A program made the position numbers and the translations under genes. The notes beneath the pieces were generated by a model that did no database searches, was not told where the DNA came from, and saw only the letters and a list, made by a program, of their open reading frames with translations. This document shows, piece by piece, positions 1 through 9,663 of a DNA stretch of 64,000 nucleotides (position 1 is its first letter; the number at the start of each line of letters is the position of its first letter). This DNA is from Pomphorhynchus laevis (taxonomy: Eukaryota; Acanthocephala; Palaeacanthocephala; Echinorhynchida; Pomphorhynchidae): assembly GCA_012934845.2 (NCBI GenBank), contig WNNJ02002411.1, positions 1 through 64,000 on the forward strand, in the 5' to 3' direction.

Positions 1-812
1 TGTCTTTCTTCTATCTACAAACGTCTCTCCAATCTCCATCTCGTTCTAAACGCCGAAAAGTCCAAAATAATGTGGATCCTTCCCCGTAAACCAAGCATAT
101 CTCCTCCCATTGTATCTTTTGCCTCATCGATCATCCCTGTAGTCACAATCTCACTTTCTTAGGCTTCCATTTCGATGATCACCTTTCCCTTAAACCCTTC
201 GTCCGTGACAAGGTCCGCTCGTCTAACTTAATCCGCCGTATCTTATCGACTTCCGTTCTTGTATGTCTCTTCTAATCGCTTCTTTTCCCTAAAATCGATT
301 ACTGCCTTAGCCTTTTCGCCAATTCTCCAAAATCCATAATCCTACCCCTACAACGAATAATCAACACCGCCGTTCGAGTGCTCTTTCGTCTCCGTCGCTT
401 CGACCACATATCCACATATCTTGCCCAACTCTCCTGGCCCACCATCCACATCGCATCAAACTCCGCCTTCTTCTCGTTACTTTTCGTCTCATTCGCTGTC
501 GGCTCCCCATCGTTCATCAACCTTCCTTTCTTAGACGATACTCGCCCCACCTCGCTATCGCTTCGTTCCTGTCATACCCTCTTACTACGTTCCTAATTAC
601 TCCAACAACTACGGTCTCCGATCCTTCCTCGTCGCCGCCTCACTCGCCTGGAATCAACTTCCTCTCGACGTCCGCCGCGCTCCCTCCTTTATCACATTCA
701 AACACCTCCTCCGTTCACACCTTCTCGACACCTGATTCACAGTTTTGTTTTGTTGTGGTCATGTAAGCGTGCGCTGGCACGCATTTGCCACGTTAAAATA
801 ATCTTTTTTTTA
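1..812 (+). mobile_element. LINE-C copy (L2/CR1-like), 3' end of ORF2 plus 3' tail
   Basis: The + strand reads as the end of an RT protein with several frameshifts. KSKIMWILPR near 60-90 is the segment just after the RT palm. RLRRFDHISTYLAQLSWP follows near 385-440, then NYGLRSFLVAASLAWNQLPL near 605-665, ending LLRSHLLDT and a stop near 735. The same C-terminal sequence recurs at 9.4-10.1 and 48.7-49.1 kb. The non-coding tail (about 740-812) contains the near-palindrome GTGCGCTGGCACGC and ends GTTAAAATAAT plus a T-run; this tail is the hallmark of the family here. The window starts inside the element, so its 5' extent is unknown. It is a dead fragment. Clade is inferred from motifs seen in the longer copy at 28.5-30.2 kb. 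Confidence 0.8.
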
Positions 813-829
813 AATGGTTGGAAGAAACC

Positions 830-1020
830 AAAAGGTTACTGTTGGTTTCCAAATCAGAAGATATGGTTTTGACTATAAGCTTTTCAAGCAACTTACAAAT
901 AATGCATGTCAAGGAAACTAAGCGGTAGTTCTCACACTGGTCAATTTCCCTTTCCATACACTGGAACTACAATGGACTCCTTCGAGTATAGAAAAAAGGA
1001 GATAAGATATCAGAGCCATA
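830..1020 (-). pseudogene. LINE RT fragment of a different family
   Basis: Read on the minus strand the segment gives SIVVPVYGKGN, then DQCENYRLVSLTCI, then CKLLEKLIV after small frame shifts. This matches the conserved N-terminal RT block of CR1/Jockey-type LINEs (I-PV-KKG---C-NYRPISL-----K-LE-II). It is not close to the LINE-A, -B or -C versions elsewhere in the window. No endonuclease or other RT block is attached. It lies between two LINE-C fragments and is probably a truncated insertion. Confidence 0.55.
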
Positions 1021-1039
1021 CAAGAAGGGAAATCGATCA

Positions 1040-1252
1040 ATCTACGAACTTGACGGAGGTTGCGGAGTATCAAGGTAGATGAGCGTACTTTATCTCTAAC
1101 AAAAGGTTTAAGAGAAAGTCAGTTGTCAAAATGGAAGCCTAGGAAAACGAGATTATCAACGATAGGAAGAATTGTAGAATTTAACGATACGGAGGGAGGT
1201 TCGAAGCCGAGGCGTCGAGGTAGGATCCACATAATTTTAGATTTATCAGGAT
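1040..1252 (-). mobile_element. LINE-C RT C-terminal fragment, inverted
   Basis: Minus-strand reading gives KIMWILPRRLGFEPPS followed by LVFLGFHFDN and LSLKPFVRDKVRSS. It is co-linear with the + strand copy at about 50-230 and with the copy at 28.58-28.65 kb. It fuses at about 1252 to a plus-strand LINE-C tail, giving an inverted chimera. No intact ORF remains; apparent plus-strand ORFs here are antisense shadows. Confidence 0.75.
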
Positions 1253-1345
1253 TCACACCTTCTCGACACCTGATTCACAGTCTTGTTTTGTTGTGGTCAT
1301 GTAAGCGTGCGCTGGCACGCATTTGCCACGTTAAAATAAATCGTT
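1253..1345 (+). mobile_element. LINE-C 3' tail fragment
   Basis: This is nearly identical to 713-805: CACACCTTCTCGACACCTGA, then TTGTGGTCATGTAAGCGTGC, then the conserved end GCCACGTTAAAATAAATCG. It includes the last codons of ORF2 (LLDT, stop) and the 3' untranslated tail. It is joined head-on to an inverted RT fragment. Confidence 0.8.
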
Positions 1346-1400
1346 ATATATATATATATTACTATTACTATTATTATATATATTACTATTTTCTGATTGA
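1346..1400. repeat. TA/TATTAC simple repeat
   Basis: Short low-complexity run of TA repeats followed by ACTATT/ATTATTA units. It lies exactly between the 3' tail of the plus-strand LINE-C fragment and the 3' end of the minus-strand PLE, so it may have grown from the A/T tails of both elements. Confidence 0.7.
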
Positions 1401-1418
1401 TGTTGTTTTTATAGTAAC

Positions 1419-2598
1419 CTAGTTTAAAATATGTATGCCATCTTTACGATATAAATTAATAGTAGTTTTAGTTAATGTTAATTTAATGTTCATATCTAGA
1501 TATACACCTTCTTTATCATCAATATTGGTTTTGTTAAGAATAAGGCTTTCTGGATAAATTTGTTCACTTATTGAATAAAAATTATTAGAATTAAATACAC
1601 ATATATCATCAATGTATCGAAACATATATTTCATATATTTATATTGTTTAGATTTAGTTTTTACACAGTTATGAACAAATTCATATTCTATAAAGCTTAA
1701 AAACAAGTCAGCTATAATTGGGCTACTATTACCACCCATTGGAACACCTTTTACTTGTCTAAATATAGATGTGCCTTCTTTTAAATAATTTTGATTTATC
1801 AAAATATTTAAGGATTCTATTAATTCAATTTTATCCATATATTTATATTTACTAGATGGTTTAATTTTTGTTAGATAGGCGTTATAATTATTATAACATA
1901 TATATGTATATCTTTTTCTGAATATAAGGTTAATTAATTTTACTAACGCTTCTTTAATATCTACTAAATCTAGATTTGTATAAAGCGTACTAAAATCGTA
2001 TGTATCTATATTTAATGAAAATTTAATGAAAATTTATTAATATATAATTCATTATTAATATAATGAAAATTTATTCATTTTGTGTGTTTTAAATTCTTTT
2101 GTAGAATTAATACTGAAATAGTGTTTTATACCAGTATTAATTTCGATTACCTTGCAATATTTTTTGAAGTGTGCTTTAATTACTTTAAGTATTTTATTCA
2201 TATAGACAGAAAGTGGTTTTAATGTACATTTAAACGCACTACATATGAACCTAGGTTTTATTGGATTTTGATGTAATTTTGGATTCCAATATAATATAGG
2301 TATAGTTTTATTATCTAATTCAACCTTTATACCCTTTTTATCCATTATAGAACAGTGACTTGTTAATAATTGTTTCTAAACTCAACTCACTACGTTCATA
2401 TGTTGGATTTACATTTAAATCATTAGAATTAATCTCTTTCATTAGTATATCATAATAAAGCTTTTTGCATATGAAGACAAAGTTTTTACTAGCTTTATCA
2501 ATAGTTGTTATTATATAGTTATCCTTTAATTTAGTAAGTTCTTTATACATATCTTTATTAATTTTATCTTTCCTTTTATAATTGTTTGTTATTTTCAT
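1419..2598 (-). pseudogene. PLE reverse transcriptase, broken
   Basis: Three open pieces cover most of the RT: 2598-2338 (IITTIDKASKNFVFICKK), 2345-2055 (ILYWNPKLHQNPIKPRFI, then KCTLKPLSVYMNKIL) and 1838-1419 (FRQVKGVPMGGNSSPIIADL, then MFRYIDDICVFNSN). The catalytic motif-C pair (YIDD) is intact. The segment carrying motif A (about 2050-1840) is frameshifted and AT-rich. The 3' end is shortened: the reading stops at DGIHILN, where the 58-kb copy runs on. The GG-x-SSP block and RYIDD distinguish PLE RTs from the PQGS-type LINE RTs elsewhere in this window. Confidence 0.75.
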
Positions 2599-3307
2599 TT
2601 TATTTTAATTTTATCAAATATATAATCTTTCCAAATTTTTATCTTAGATATATTCGAGCTTTCACTATTAATCAGCTTGCCAAAGTAAGCATTTAAGTTA
2701 TTATATAACGAATTGTAAATTTTATTTTTGTCGTTGTTATTATTTAATCTATATTTATACCCTTTTGATAGCATTTTCCTTAATTCATTGTTTTCAATTA
2801 ATTTTAGATTATGAGTGCATATATGTTCATTTATTTTATCAAACTTAAGACTTTTGCAATCGCATTCAGTTTCTATGATGTTTCCAATATAATCATTAAA
2901 TATTGATTTCAATTTTTATTATAATTACAAATTTTTCGTCCTAATGGTTGTAGGAGGTTATACCTTATTTTAGGAATATATTTACTTAAATCTGACCCTA
3001 TTATTTCTTTACTTTTAGAATTATTTTAAAGTCCGGCTATATTTATGTTATCTATACATTTATTAATGAAGTTTATGGTTAATGTATATTTTCTATTGTT
3101 ATTATTTACATTTATTGTACGATTATAGTATTTTGTATTACAATAACTGTCTATTATACAACTTAGCCTATCATAGTCGTTAATTAATTTTTGATTTATT
3201 GAACATATGATATCGTTAGAAAAACTTCTTATATTTACATAAAGATCTTTTAGCTTATTATCACTTAAAAGTTGTTTTAACATTTCTAATTGTTCATTTA
3301 TATACAT
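2595..3307 (-). pseudogene. PLE linker region with CxC/His motif
   Basis: Two open stretches (3307-3026 and 2912-2595) lie between the endonuclease and the RT. The second encodes IIETECDCKSLKFDKINEHI followed by THNLKLIENNELRKMLSKG and YKYR. A C-x-C followed by histidines and a conserved N-x-x-LR-x-x-x-x-KG-x-x-YR is the pre-RT block seen in Naiad-type PLEs. The first (MYINEQLEMLKQLLSDNK) is a helical spacer without recognised motifs. A frameshifted, stop-containing gap separates them (about 2913-3025). Confidence 0.55.
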
Positions 3308-3314
3308 ATCTTTT

Positions 3315-3655
3315 TTAACATTTTACTCTATTTTTATTATTCCTTTTATCGTAATGACTTCTTGGTTTGCGTTTAACCGAATTATTATAATATAGTTGTT
3401 TATTATGTATTATACTCCTTCTGCCAATTCCTTGTATCACGTCATTCAATCCTAATGGGTACATAGAATTAAGCGTTTTAATCCAAAAATCTTCTTTTTC
3501 TAATAGTTTTTGATTTAATATTGATATGTTTTCTTCAATAATATGTTCTAAAATAAATAATTTACAGTTTTTGATATCATGTTCTATTAATCTCATATGT
3601 TTATGAAATATAGTTTGACTATTAGTAGGATATATTAGTATATTATTATGTTGGA
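3315..3655 (-). pseudogene. PLE GIY-YIG endonuclease domain remnant
   Basis: The open frame 3596-3315 encodes MRLIEHDIKNCKLFILE, then EKEDFWIKTLNSMYPLGLND. The E-x-FWI-x-x-L-x-x-x-x-P-x-GLN end is typical of the second half of GIY-YIG domains in PLEs. Frameless sequence up to 3655 (NILIYPTNSQTIFHKH) probably represents the middle of the domain. The N-terminal GIY and YIG strands are missing because the element is truncated at 3661. Nicking by this domain would initiate target-primed insertion in an active PLE; here the domain is incomplete. The call rests on motif and position rather than a profile search. Confidence 0.6.
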
Positions 3656-3660
3656 TATTA

Positions 3661-5306
3661 TTATATCATTAGTATATGTTGATTAATAGAGTTCTTTACA
3701 CCTAGCATCAACGAATCTGTAAATGTATCTGAAATATCTGCCTGTGAATCAACAAGCTGTTCATCAAACTTTAAATACGATATAAGAGGTCTTGTACATT
3801 TATTTCTGCGAATATCTGACCAAAATACCTTTGGATTAGAACTAACCGAATAAATTATTTTACGTTCGTAGATTATGTTCTTACGAAATTTAACTCCGAT
3901 ACACTGATTACGACAGGCACTGAATGCCACTCGAAATTATGGATCTAAACGACATTGTATGTATAACGCATTACGATGTTTTATTAGTGACTTTAATTCA
4001 TCGTCAAACCATGCTAGCTAGCTTTAGTTCGTTTAGACGGCAATATTTGTTTCCTCGGAGCGAAGTGATCTGATATCATTATTAGACATTCTCGAATTGA
4101 ATACCCACGTTCATTAACATCATAACTATATTTGTCAAACGTTACAGATGATGAAGATGAGATTCGTTCACACCTACCAGGTCAACGTTGTCACATAGTC
4201 GGCGGCCACCGGGTATATTAACACCAAACCATATAACACAGTGATCACATCCAATGATTGGAACTTAAATAATTTAATAGATACATATTTTAAATTAGGT
4301 TACTATAAAAATAACATCAAGCAGAAAATAGTAAAATATATAAATCAACACAATAATATAAAAGAATAAATTTAAACTCTTAAGTGGCAAATGTTTATGG
4401 ATGGATAATAAATAATATACTTTGTATTAGAATAAGATACTAGATAGTTATTTCAGAGGAAATACATCATTAGCATGTATTTGGCCCCGCTGCTGTGTTG
4501 GGTAGAGGAGTTAGGGGCCGAAACCTGATAGCATAGCAGTTCCTCCTGATGACCTCTAATTCTTATTCTGATACAACGTCTGTTATTTATTAGTCAATTC
4601 ATAAAATGACGTTTATTTTAAATTTCATTTTTTTAACTTGATTTAAATTATAGAAAATCTAAAAACAATTATTAATTTTATTATTTAATTATTAAATTTT
4701 GATTTAGCATTATTATGTTTTGTTTATTTTATAATTATATTAAATACGTAGACTCAGTTAGCTGATTTAATTCATAGCACAGATTATAGATGTCGTTAAT
4801 CGTCCGTGAAAAGATAAGATCGAGAACTGAAGAATGCGTGGAAGAAAATCTCATGGGAAAATTAACATGCTGAATAAGTAGAAGTTCTTCATCCATAAAT
4901 TTCCAAAGCTTCCCATCAGCTGCAAATCCGAATTGCCGAGTCGAAGTATCAATGCAAACACTAGTTTAGAGAATGCTAAAGTCACCGACAAAAATGCATA
5001 AATATGTACGTTTAATTAAAACACGAAATTTTTTATCCTAACAGTCAATTTAAAGGCGTTCTATTTAAAACACCTAGAGTGAACTGTTTGTGGCAGTGAC
5101 ATACTTGAATATAAAAGTTCGCAAGTTCCACATTTATTAATGTATTCCGTCATACTATTCAGAGTGATGTTAGATTTAATGTATAAAGCAACTCCCCGCC
5201 TCTTCGATGCGGCCCTTTGTCTACATAAACGAAACGATAACCATATACACTCACTAGGCTTTAATAATACTATTATGGAGCCAAGTTTCAGAAATTGCAA
5301 AAACAT
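3661..5306 (-). pseudogene. LINE-B APE-type endonuclease and EN-RT linker, split by insertion
   Basis: Starts with RQRAASKRRGVALYIKSNIT (equivalent of the YR-DR---RGGGV-LYV block of CR1 endonucleases). Downstream come CIFVGDFSI (metal-binding GDFN block), ELLLIQHVNFPMRFSSTHSS and VLDLIFSRTINDI. After the insert (4775-4262) the reading resumes with GCDHCVIWFGVN, the SDH-H block with S replaced by C. 3930-3661 (MAFSACRNQCIGVKFRKNII, then PKVFWSDIRRNKC) is the linker normally between EN and RT. Stops occur in every segment. Confidence 0.65.
4262..4775 (+). mobile_element. PLE 3'-end fragment inserted in LINE-B endonuclease
   Basis: The segment is homologous to the 3' UTR of the PLE copy at 58.24-58.78 kb. 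Shared landmarks in order: GGTTACTATAAAAATAACAT, then AGAAAATAGTAAAATATATA, AATATACTTTGTATTAGAAT, then the hairpin AAATACAT...ATGTATTT, the GGCCGAAACCTGATAGCATA block, CCTCCTGATGACCTCTAA and the terminal AATACGTAGACTCAGTTAGC. It interrupts the LINE-B endonuclease reading. No clear target-site duplication was seen. Only non-coding sequence is present, so it is a 5'-truncated copy. Confidence 0.75.
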
Positions 5307-5408
5307 TATAATTTGATGATACGATATAACATCGAAATTCGTCTAAATTACAAAATAAGCTACGCAAGTTCGAATAACCAACTTTAAATGTGAGGTCAAA
5401 CGCATTTT

Positions 5409-5837
5409 TCACGTCACATGATTGACTGACTTCTTTAAATCTACTAACATTCTTAATGCTCTCGATTCATGATAAGGCAGATGGGGTTCCACAAAATAAA
5501 AGGTATGCCTATGGCATACCTGAAAATCCCATATGCAAAGGTTTATTTCTTCAAAGGCTAAACGCTCTCTCATTTCTGTTTTGGCCTTTGCAAGACGTTC
5601 CATTTCATTGCGCGATAGATCCTTAAATATGCGAACGTTACTACCCTTTAACATTATGCCGCGTGAAAGTAAAATCGACGCTTCTTCAGATGATGTGAGA
5701 ACCATCTTTAATAATCTGACGTTTCCACCTTCACGACTACCCAGACGAAAAAGCTTCTTGACTTTAAGTCTTTTAGCAATTGACTCCTTTCCCTGTATCA
5801 CAGTCGAGTGCGTCGCAGCCAACTTATTAAGGTACAA
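5409..5837 (-). pseudogene. LINE-B ORF1 C-terminal domain
   Basis: Encodes KLFRLGSREGGNVRLLKMVL, then a block ending MLKGSNVRIFKDLSRNEMER and KAKTEMRERL. The pattern RLG----RPLK--L-------L-----LKGS-VRI--DL---ER------- is the RNA-binding-like domain at the end of CR1-type ORF1 proteins and matches 13.6-13.87 kb. An antisense ORF of 102 codons overlaps it and is a shadow. The N-terminal half is not recognisable; upstream sequence to about 5990 is AT-rich. Confidence 0.65.
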
Positions 5838-5999
5838 CTGATCTTTCTACATCGTCGGATTTTTACATTGTGTATGATAATTATTGTTAGACAATTAGTT
5901 TTCGTTGTCGTTGAAACTCGTTGCGGCAGATCTCTGAAGCTTTTATATTGCAAGTATAATTTTAAAATTTTATTTGCTGGAAATGTCATTTAACCTTAA

Positions 6000-6379
6000 C
6001 ATTATATGTAATGTAATTATATAATGTATATTAATTTTATAATAGACGTAATTATGGATATTAATCTAAATATATTTAGTTTTTTGTAGCGCAACTTGTT
6101 TTATATTCTTTCGGATATGAATGCATTTTATAATTGTTTCGTTAGAAATCTGTTTTCAAAATCTAATTTTAATAATTCGCTTTTGCAAATAAACGTTTGT
6201 TGCAACTACCTATCATGTGGCGGTCGTTTCAATATCTCGCTGTAATTGTATGTTTGTAAACAGAGATACCACATCTTATGTTGCGAAGCATCATTTTGAT
6301 AACGATAATTTTAATCTCGTGAGCGAAATAGATACCGTCATTAATACCAGATCTGTCGACATCGTGGTATTTTTTGTAT
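6000..6379. other. No recognised feature
   Basis: AT-rich spacer between two LINE-B copies. A 61-codon plus-strand ORF (6217-6402) has no recognisable motif and is probably chance. Part may be 3' UTR of the LINE-B copy to its right. Confidence 0.4.
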
Positions 6380-7351
6380 TTAATCGCATATTTCTTTTAT
6401 GAAATGATGACCGAAAGTTACGTGTGAAACTGTTTTGATGAGCTGAACACCTAGATGATATGCTGGCTCTAGAGCACCATTAAGTGAACGTATACGCATG
6501 CAAACACTTCGATACATTGATAGACAAGCCGTTGGATCATGCAAACTTAGAAACGCTGTCAATATTTGATTGGATGATATCCATATCTAAATTCGACCTA
6601 ATTGCTCGCCAAATTTTAAGATCATCCGCATACAAAAGTAAATATGAACTCAGGATACCATGTAAATCGTTCGCATAAATACAGAATAGCAGTGTACCCA
6701 ATACCGAACTTTAAGGGACGCCAGCATGAGCTGGGTATCGATCAGAGAAAATACCAGTAATATGAGCGGTGTGATATGAAATCACCAAACCAGCGAATAA
6801 TAATATGATCGATATTCAATGCCTGCATTTTATGAATCAATATATTATGACGAACAAAGTCGAAAGCTTTCGAAAACTTAAAAAGTACAACATCGACATT
6901 GAATCCTTCATCTACTAGGTAACCCCTACTTTCCTGGGCTATCAAAAGATTTGTCACAGTCGAGTTATTTTTCCAAAAGACGTTGATTATGATTACAATA
7001 ACCTATTAGTATCTAGGTAGTTGTTGATTATACGACACAATATTCTCTCCAATATACGGCAGGATACACAGGTCAAACTCACAGGTCTATAACTTTCCAC
7101 ATAACATCGATTGCCTCTTTTGTATAACGGCCTTATGATAGAGCATTTCCAAATATTGGGAATATAGAAGCAATAAAGATCCAATACAAAGGAACGGCGA
7201 TAACGTTGGCGAGATTCTTCAAGTATACTAATGGAAGGAGATCAGAACAGTTATAATCAGATGATTTGAACTTCTTGAGCTCCGTTATCAAATCGTGGAC
7301 AGGAAACCTGCTAATAACATCATAAATTGATCGACAGTAAGAGAAACCCAT
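6380..7351 (-). pseudogene. LINE-B reverse transcriptase, broken
   Basis: RT blocks visible on the minus strand: VHDLITELKKFKSSDYNCSD (7300s), KCSIIRPLYKRGNRCYVESY, then RPVSLTCVSCRILERILCRI (7184-6993), NLLIAQESRGYLVDEGFNVD with KFSKAFDFVRHNI (motif A; D lost in the first position) at 6957-6742, and a block after the palm at 6562-6380. The GVPQGS and FADD blocks are degraded. CR1-like by motif spacing. Confidence 0.7.
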
Positions 7352-7764
7352 TTTGAGATTAGTGTTAGAAACCGGTACCAGAAATTTACAACCAAAAGCA
7401 GTGGCTAAATAAATGTCGTGAGCTAGATTGCATCCATTGTTTCAACGATGAAACTAATATTACCAACGTCACTCTTAAAATTATCATAGTTGAATAATAA
7501 TCTAATGTCGCGTACAGACAGTTTTGCTAATCTTTCTTCAAATTTACATTTTTTTCAGACGCTTAAGATATGTGAAGTCATTTCCAATATTTGAAATGAA
7601 TTATAGTATATTAGTTGTTTAGAAAACCTAACAAATACCAGCTTTTTTAATTTGTGAGCGTCTTTTAGCTCATCAAACCAAGGAATGTGATGCGTACGTA
7701 TCCTGGCTACCTTACGAGAAAATCGTAGAAGCAATCCATGCAGAACTGATTTAAACTGATGTCA

Positions 7765-8469
7765 TTATATCTCAACTCTAAAATGTAAGGGATCAAGCCA
7801 ACACATACTGGATAGAAATCGACGGACTAATTCACAATCAGTCTTGAAACATTGCAACATATTGAAACAAGGCTTAGGGTGCGACAATATATGTGAGAAA
7901 TTTGAGTCGAAACAAAGTACACAATGGTCTGAGTTGCCGCCTAGAGGATTTAAATACATAACATTATTGATAATGTATTTTTTATGTAAGGCAAATATCG
8001 AGTAAAGAACGATGATCTCCAGAGAAACGTGTGAACTCTGTAACATACTAAGTAAGGTTCAAAAATTAAAGGTATTAAGGAATACCGAAGAGAAATGATA
8101 ACTTGCAAAGCACTTATAACTACTCCGATCGACAGTCGGTATGTTTAAATCACCCACTACTGTTACATTACTACGGTAAACAAATTTCAGCAAGTCATCG
8201 ATTATGTCACTCACATTAGAACGCGGACTGCGATAGATTAGACCGATAATGACTGATCCATGAGTAGGTAGCAATATGCTACCCATAAAAGCCTCGATTC
8301 CCGCTTCTGATTTTACATCTGTTAACTTGAACGTTATGCTGTTTTGTACATAAAGAATCACTCCACCACCTCTATTACTGGTTCTATCCGCCCGATAATC
8401 GGAATAATTCGTTACCTCGATCTTGGCGTTTGTAATATTAAAGTGTAACCTAGTTTCAGTTATAACCAC
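7765..8469 (-). pseudogene. LINE-B endonuclease
   Basis: APE-type endonuclease of a CR1-like LINE. Visible blocks in order: VITETRLHFNITNAKIEVTN (catalytic E of the ITE block), YSDYRADRTSNRGGGVILYV, IGLIYRSPRS, NVTVVGDLNIPTVD (metal-binding D and N) and, after a frameshift, LDPLGGNSDHCVLCFDSN (the SDH catalytic block). Two open frames (8469-8059 and 8046-7765) are separated by a frameshift and stop. The N-terminal N-residue block is missing or degraded upstream of 8469. Confidence 0.75.
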
Positions 8470-8891
8470 TCACAATAGATGTATAATTTGGACACGAAGT
8501 CTTAATTTATTAATTTTTAAGAGAAGGCTACTTGATTGGTATACAAAATCAAAACCAAAATTAACAGAGGCGGACCGCTGAGCATTTCTCATATTGACAC
8601 CATTTCCGTCACCATTATTGGAACCACTGAGAACAAACCACAATGGGGAACGGTACTCAACAATATTACTTAAGCAATCAATACATTCAAATCTTTGAAT
8701 ATTAGATGAGGGAGAATATACGAAAGGATTCTAAAAACATTCATCTAAAGTGTTATCCAACGCAACCGAGTCCTTTGCCGCACAATCTGAAAATTTTCGA
8801 GTCAAATTCGTCTCTCCAGCATCTAAGCGGGCTTTTAAAACTTAATTTCGTGAAGACGTTTACGTTCATTCACATCAAGATCTTTCAATAA

Positions 8892-9095
8892 TCAGGTAGG
8901 AGAACCTTTGAGGCGAAAAGAGTTCAGAAAAATGTACTGGACATCAACCTTGTCAGAAAGTATTGCTTTCAACAGTCTAGGGAGATTACCATAATTTTTA
9001 CTAATACGGAAGAGAGCTACTACTCTAATTTTAGAAGTGACTTCCGTTGGAGAATTTGCCGGAATAATTGACAAGATAGCATGTATCTTCGACAA
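8892..9095 (-). pseudogene. LINE-B ORF1 C-terminal fragment
   Basis: Encodes ILSIIPANSPTEVTSKIRVV, then ALFRISKNYGNLPRLLKAIL and FLNSFRLKGSPT, directly alignable with the ORF1 at 13352-13879 (ILVASPKEVTSKIKLLALFR). It ends where the sister copy continues with VRLLNDL. The piece is truncated at both ends relative to the sister copy. Confidence 0.65.
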
Positions 9096-9384
9096 ATCAT
9101 CACCTAATTGATTTTGAATGTTGACTGAAGCTGATTCCGGTGCATTCGTGAAAATGATAGCAGGAGAAGAATCATGTTGTTTATGTCAATAGAGCTGCAC
9201 AAAAGTTATTTTTGACGAATGCGAAAAACGCTAATATACAGCGCTCGTATAGCTTTGAATTGACGAGCATAGACATTATTTGCAACTGTTTTTAACAGAT
9301 CCTGAATAATCGTATCCGAAAATCTTTTGATCAGCTGGATATCTATATAATAGTTGAAGTAGACCGCCTCTGGTAAAAAAGATT

Positions 9385-9663
9385 TATTTTCGAGTGGCAA
9401 ATGCGTGCCGGCGCACGCTTACATGACCACAACAAAAGAAACAAAAATCTAAGTCATGTGTCGATAATGTGGAAACAGAGGAGGTGTTTGAATGTGATAA
9501 AGGAGGGATCGCGGCGGACGTCGAGTGTGATCTGATTCCAGACGAGGAGCGGCGATGAGGAAGGATTGGAGATCGTAGTTGTTGGATTAATTGGGAATGT
9601 GGAGTAAGATAGAATGACGAGAACGCAGCGATAGAGAGATGAGGCAAGTGTCGTCTAAGAAAG
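9385..9663 (-). mobile_element. LINE-C 3' end, second tandem unit
   Basis: This 279-bp unit holds the LINE-C tail (minus strand ...AAGCGTGCGCCGGCACGCAT) and the last ORF2 codons. It stops abruptly at 9663 where the same tail starts again at 9664. Homology to 9664-9950 is direct and head-to-tail, so either a second copy inserted exactly at the 3' end of the first or the unit was tandemly duplicated. Confidence 0.75.

Larger units (their letters stand above)
1360..3660 (-). mobile_element. Penelope-like element, Naiad-like with N-terminal endonuclease (degraded)
   Basis: Read on the minus strand (3660 to 1360) the order is: GIY-YIG-type endonuclease remnant, Cys/His linker, RT, then 3' UTR. 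In canonical PLEs the GIY-YIG domain lies C-terminal to the RT; the N-terminal position is the hallmark of the Naiad/Chlamys group described by Craig, Arkhipova and colleagues. Motifs supporting a PLE RT are LYWNPKLHQNP, GVPMGGNSSPIIADLF and RYIDDI. Several stops and frameshifts separate the pieces, so it is inactive. The 3' UTR (about 1418-1360) matches the plus-strand copy near 4298-4335, but the RT C-terminus and most of the 3' UTR seen in the 58-kb copy are deleted. The 5' end is cut at 3661 against a LINE-B copy. Confidence 0.8.
3661..5990 (-). mobile_element. LINE-B copy (CR1-like) interrupted by a PLE tail
   Basis: On the minus strand the order is ORF1 C-terminus (5837-5409), endonuclease start (5306-5061), endonuclease middle (about 5060-4780), a foreign plus-strand insert (4775-4262), endonuclease end (about 4262-3935) and the EN-RT linker (3930-3661). 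The RT itself is missing, cut where the PLE begins at 3660. Many stops; inactive. Sequence differs enough from the 12.9-16.9-kb copy to be another subfamily. Confidence 0.7.
6380..9180 (-). mobile_element. LINE-B copy (CR1-like), ORF1 end to RT, decayed
   Basis: Minus-strand order: ORF1 C-terminus (9095-8892), a stop-filled gap (8890-8470), endonuclease (8469-7765), linker, RT N-terminal and palm blocks (7351-6742), and a later RT block (6562-6380). It is closely related to the plus-strand copy at 12.9-16.9 kb. The last part of ORF2 and the 3' UTR were not recognised. All reading frames are broken. Confidence 0.75.

Noticed and set aside
299..550. 83-codon minus-strand ORF
   Set aside because: Antisense shadow of the plus-strand LINE-C C-terminal region; its sequence reappears wherever that region occurs (also 48.8-49.1 kb).
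5533..5841. 102-codon plus-strand ORF
   Set aside because: Opposite strand carries the LINE-B ORF1 C-terminal domain with conserved motifs; the plus ORF has none.
6217..6402. 61-codon plus-strand ORF
   Set aside because: No motif, not near other element parts in the same orientation.
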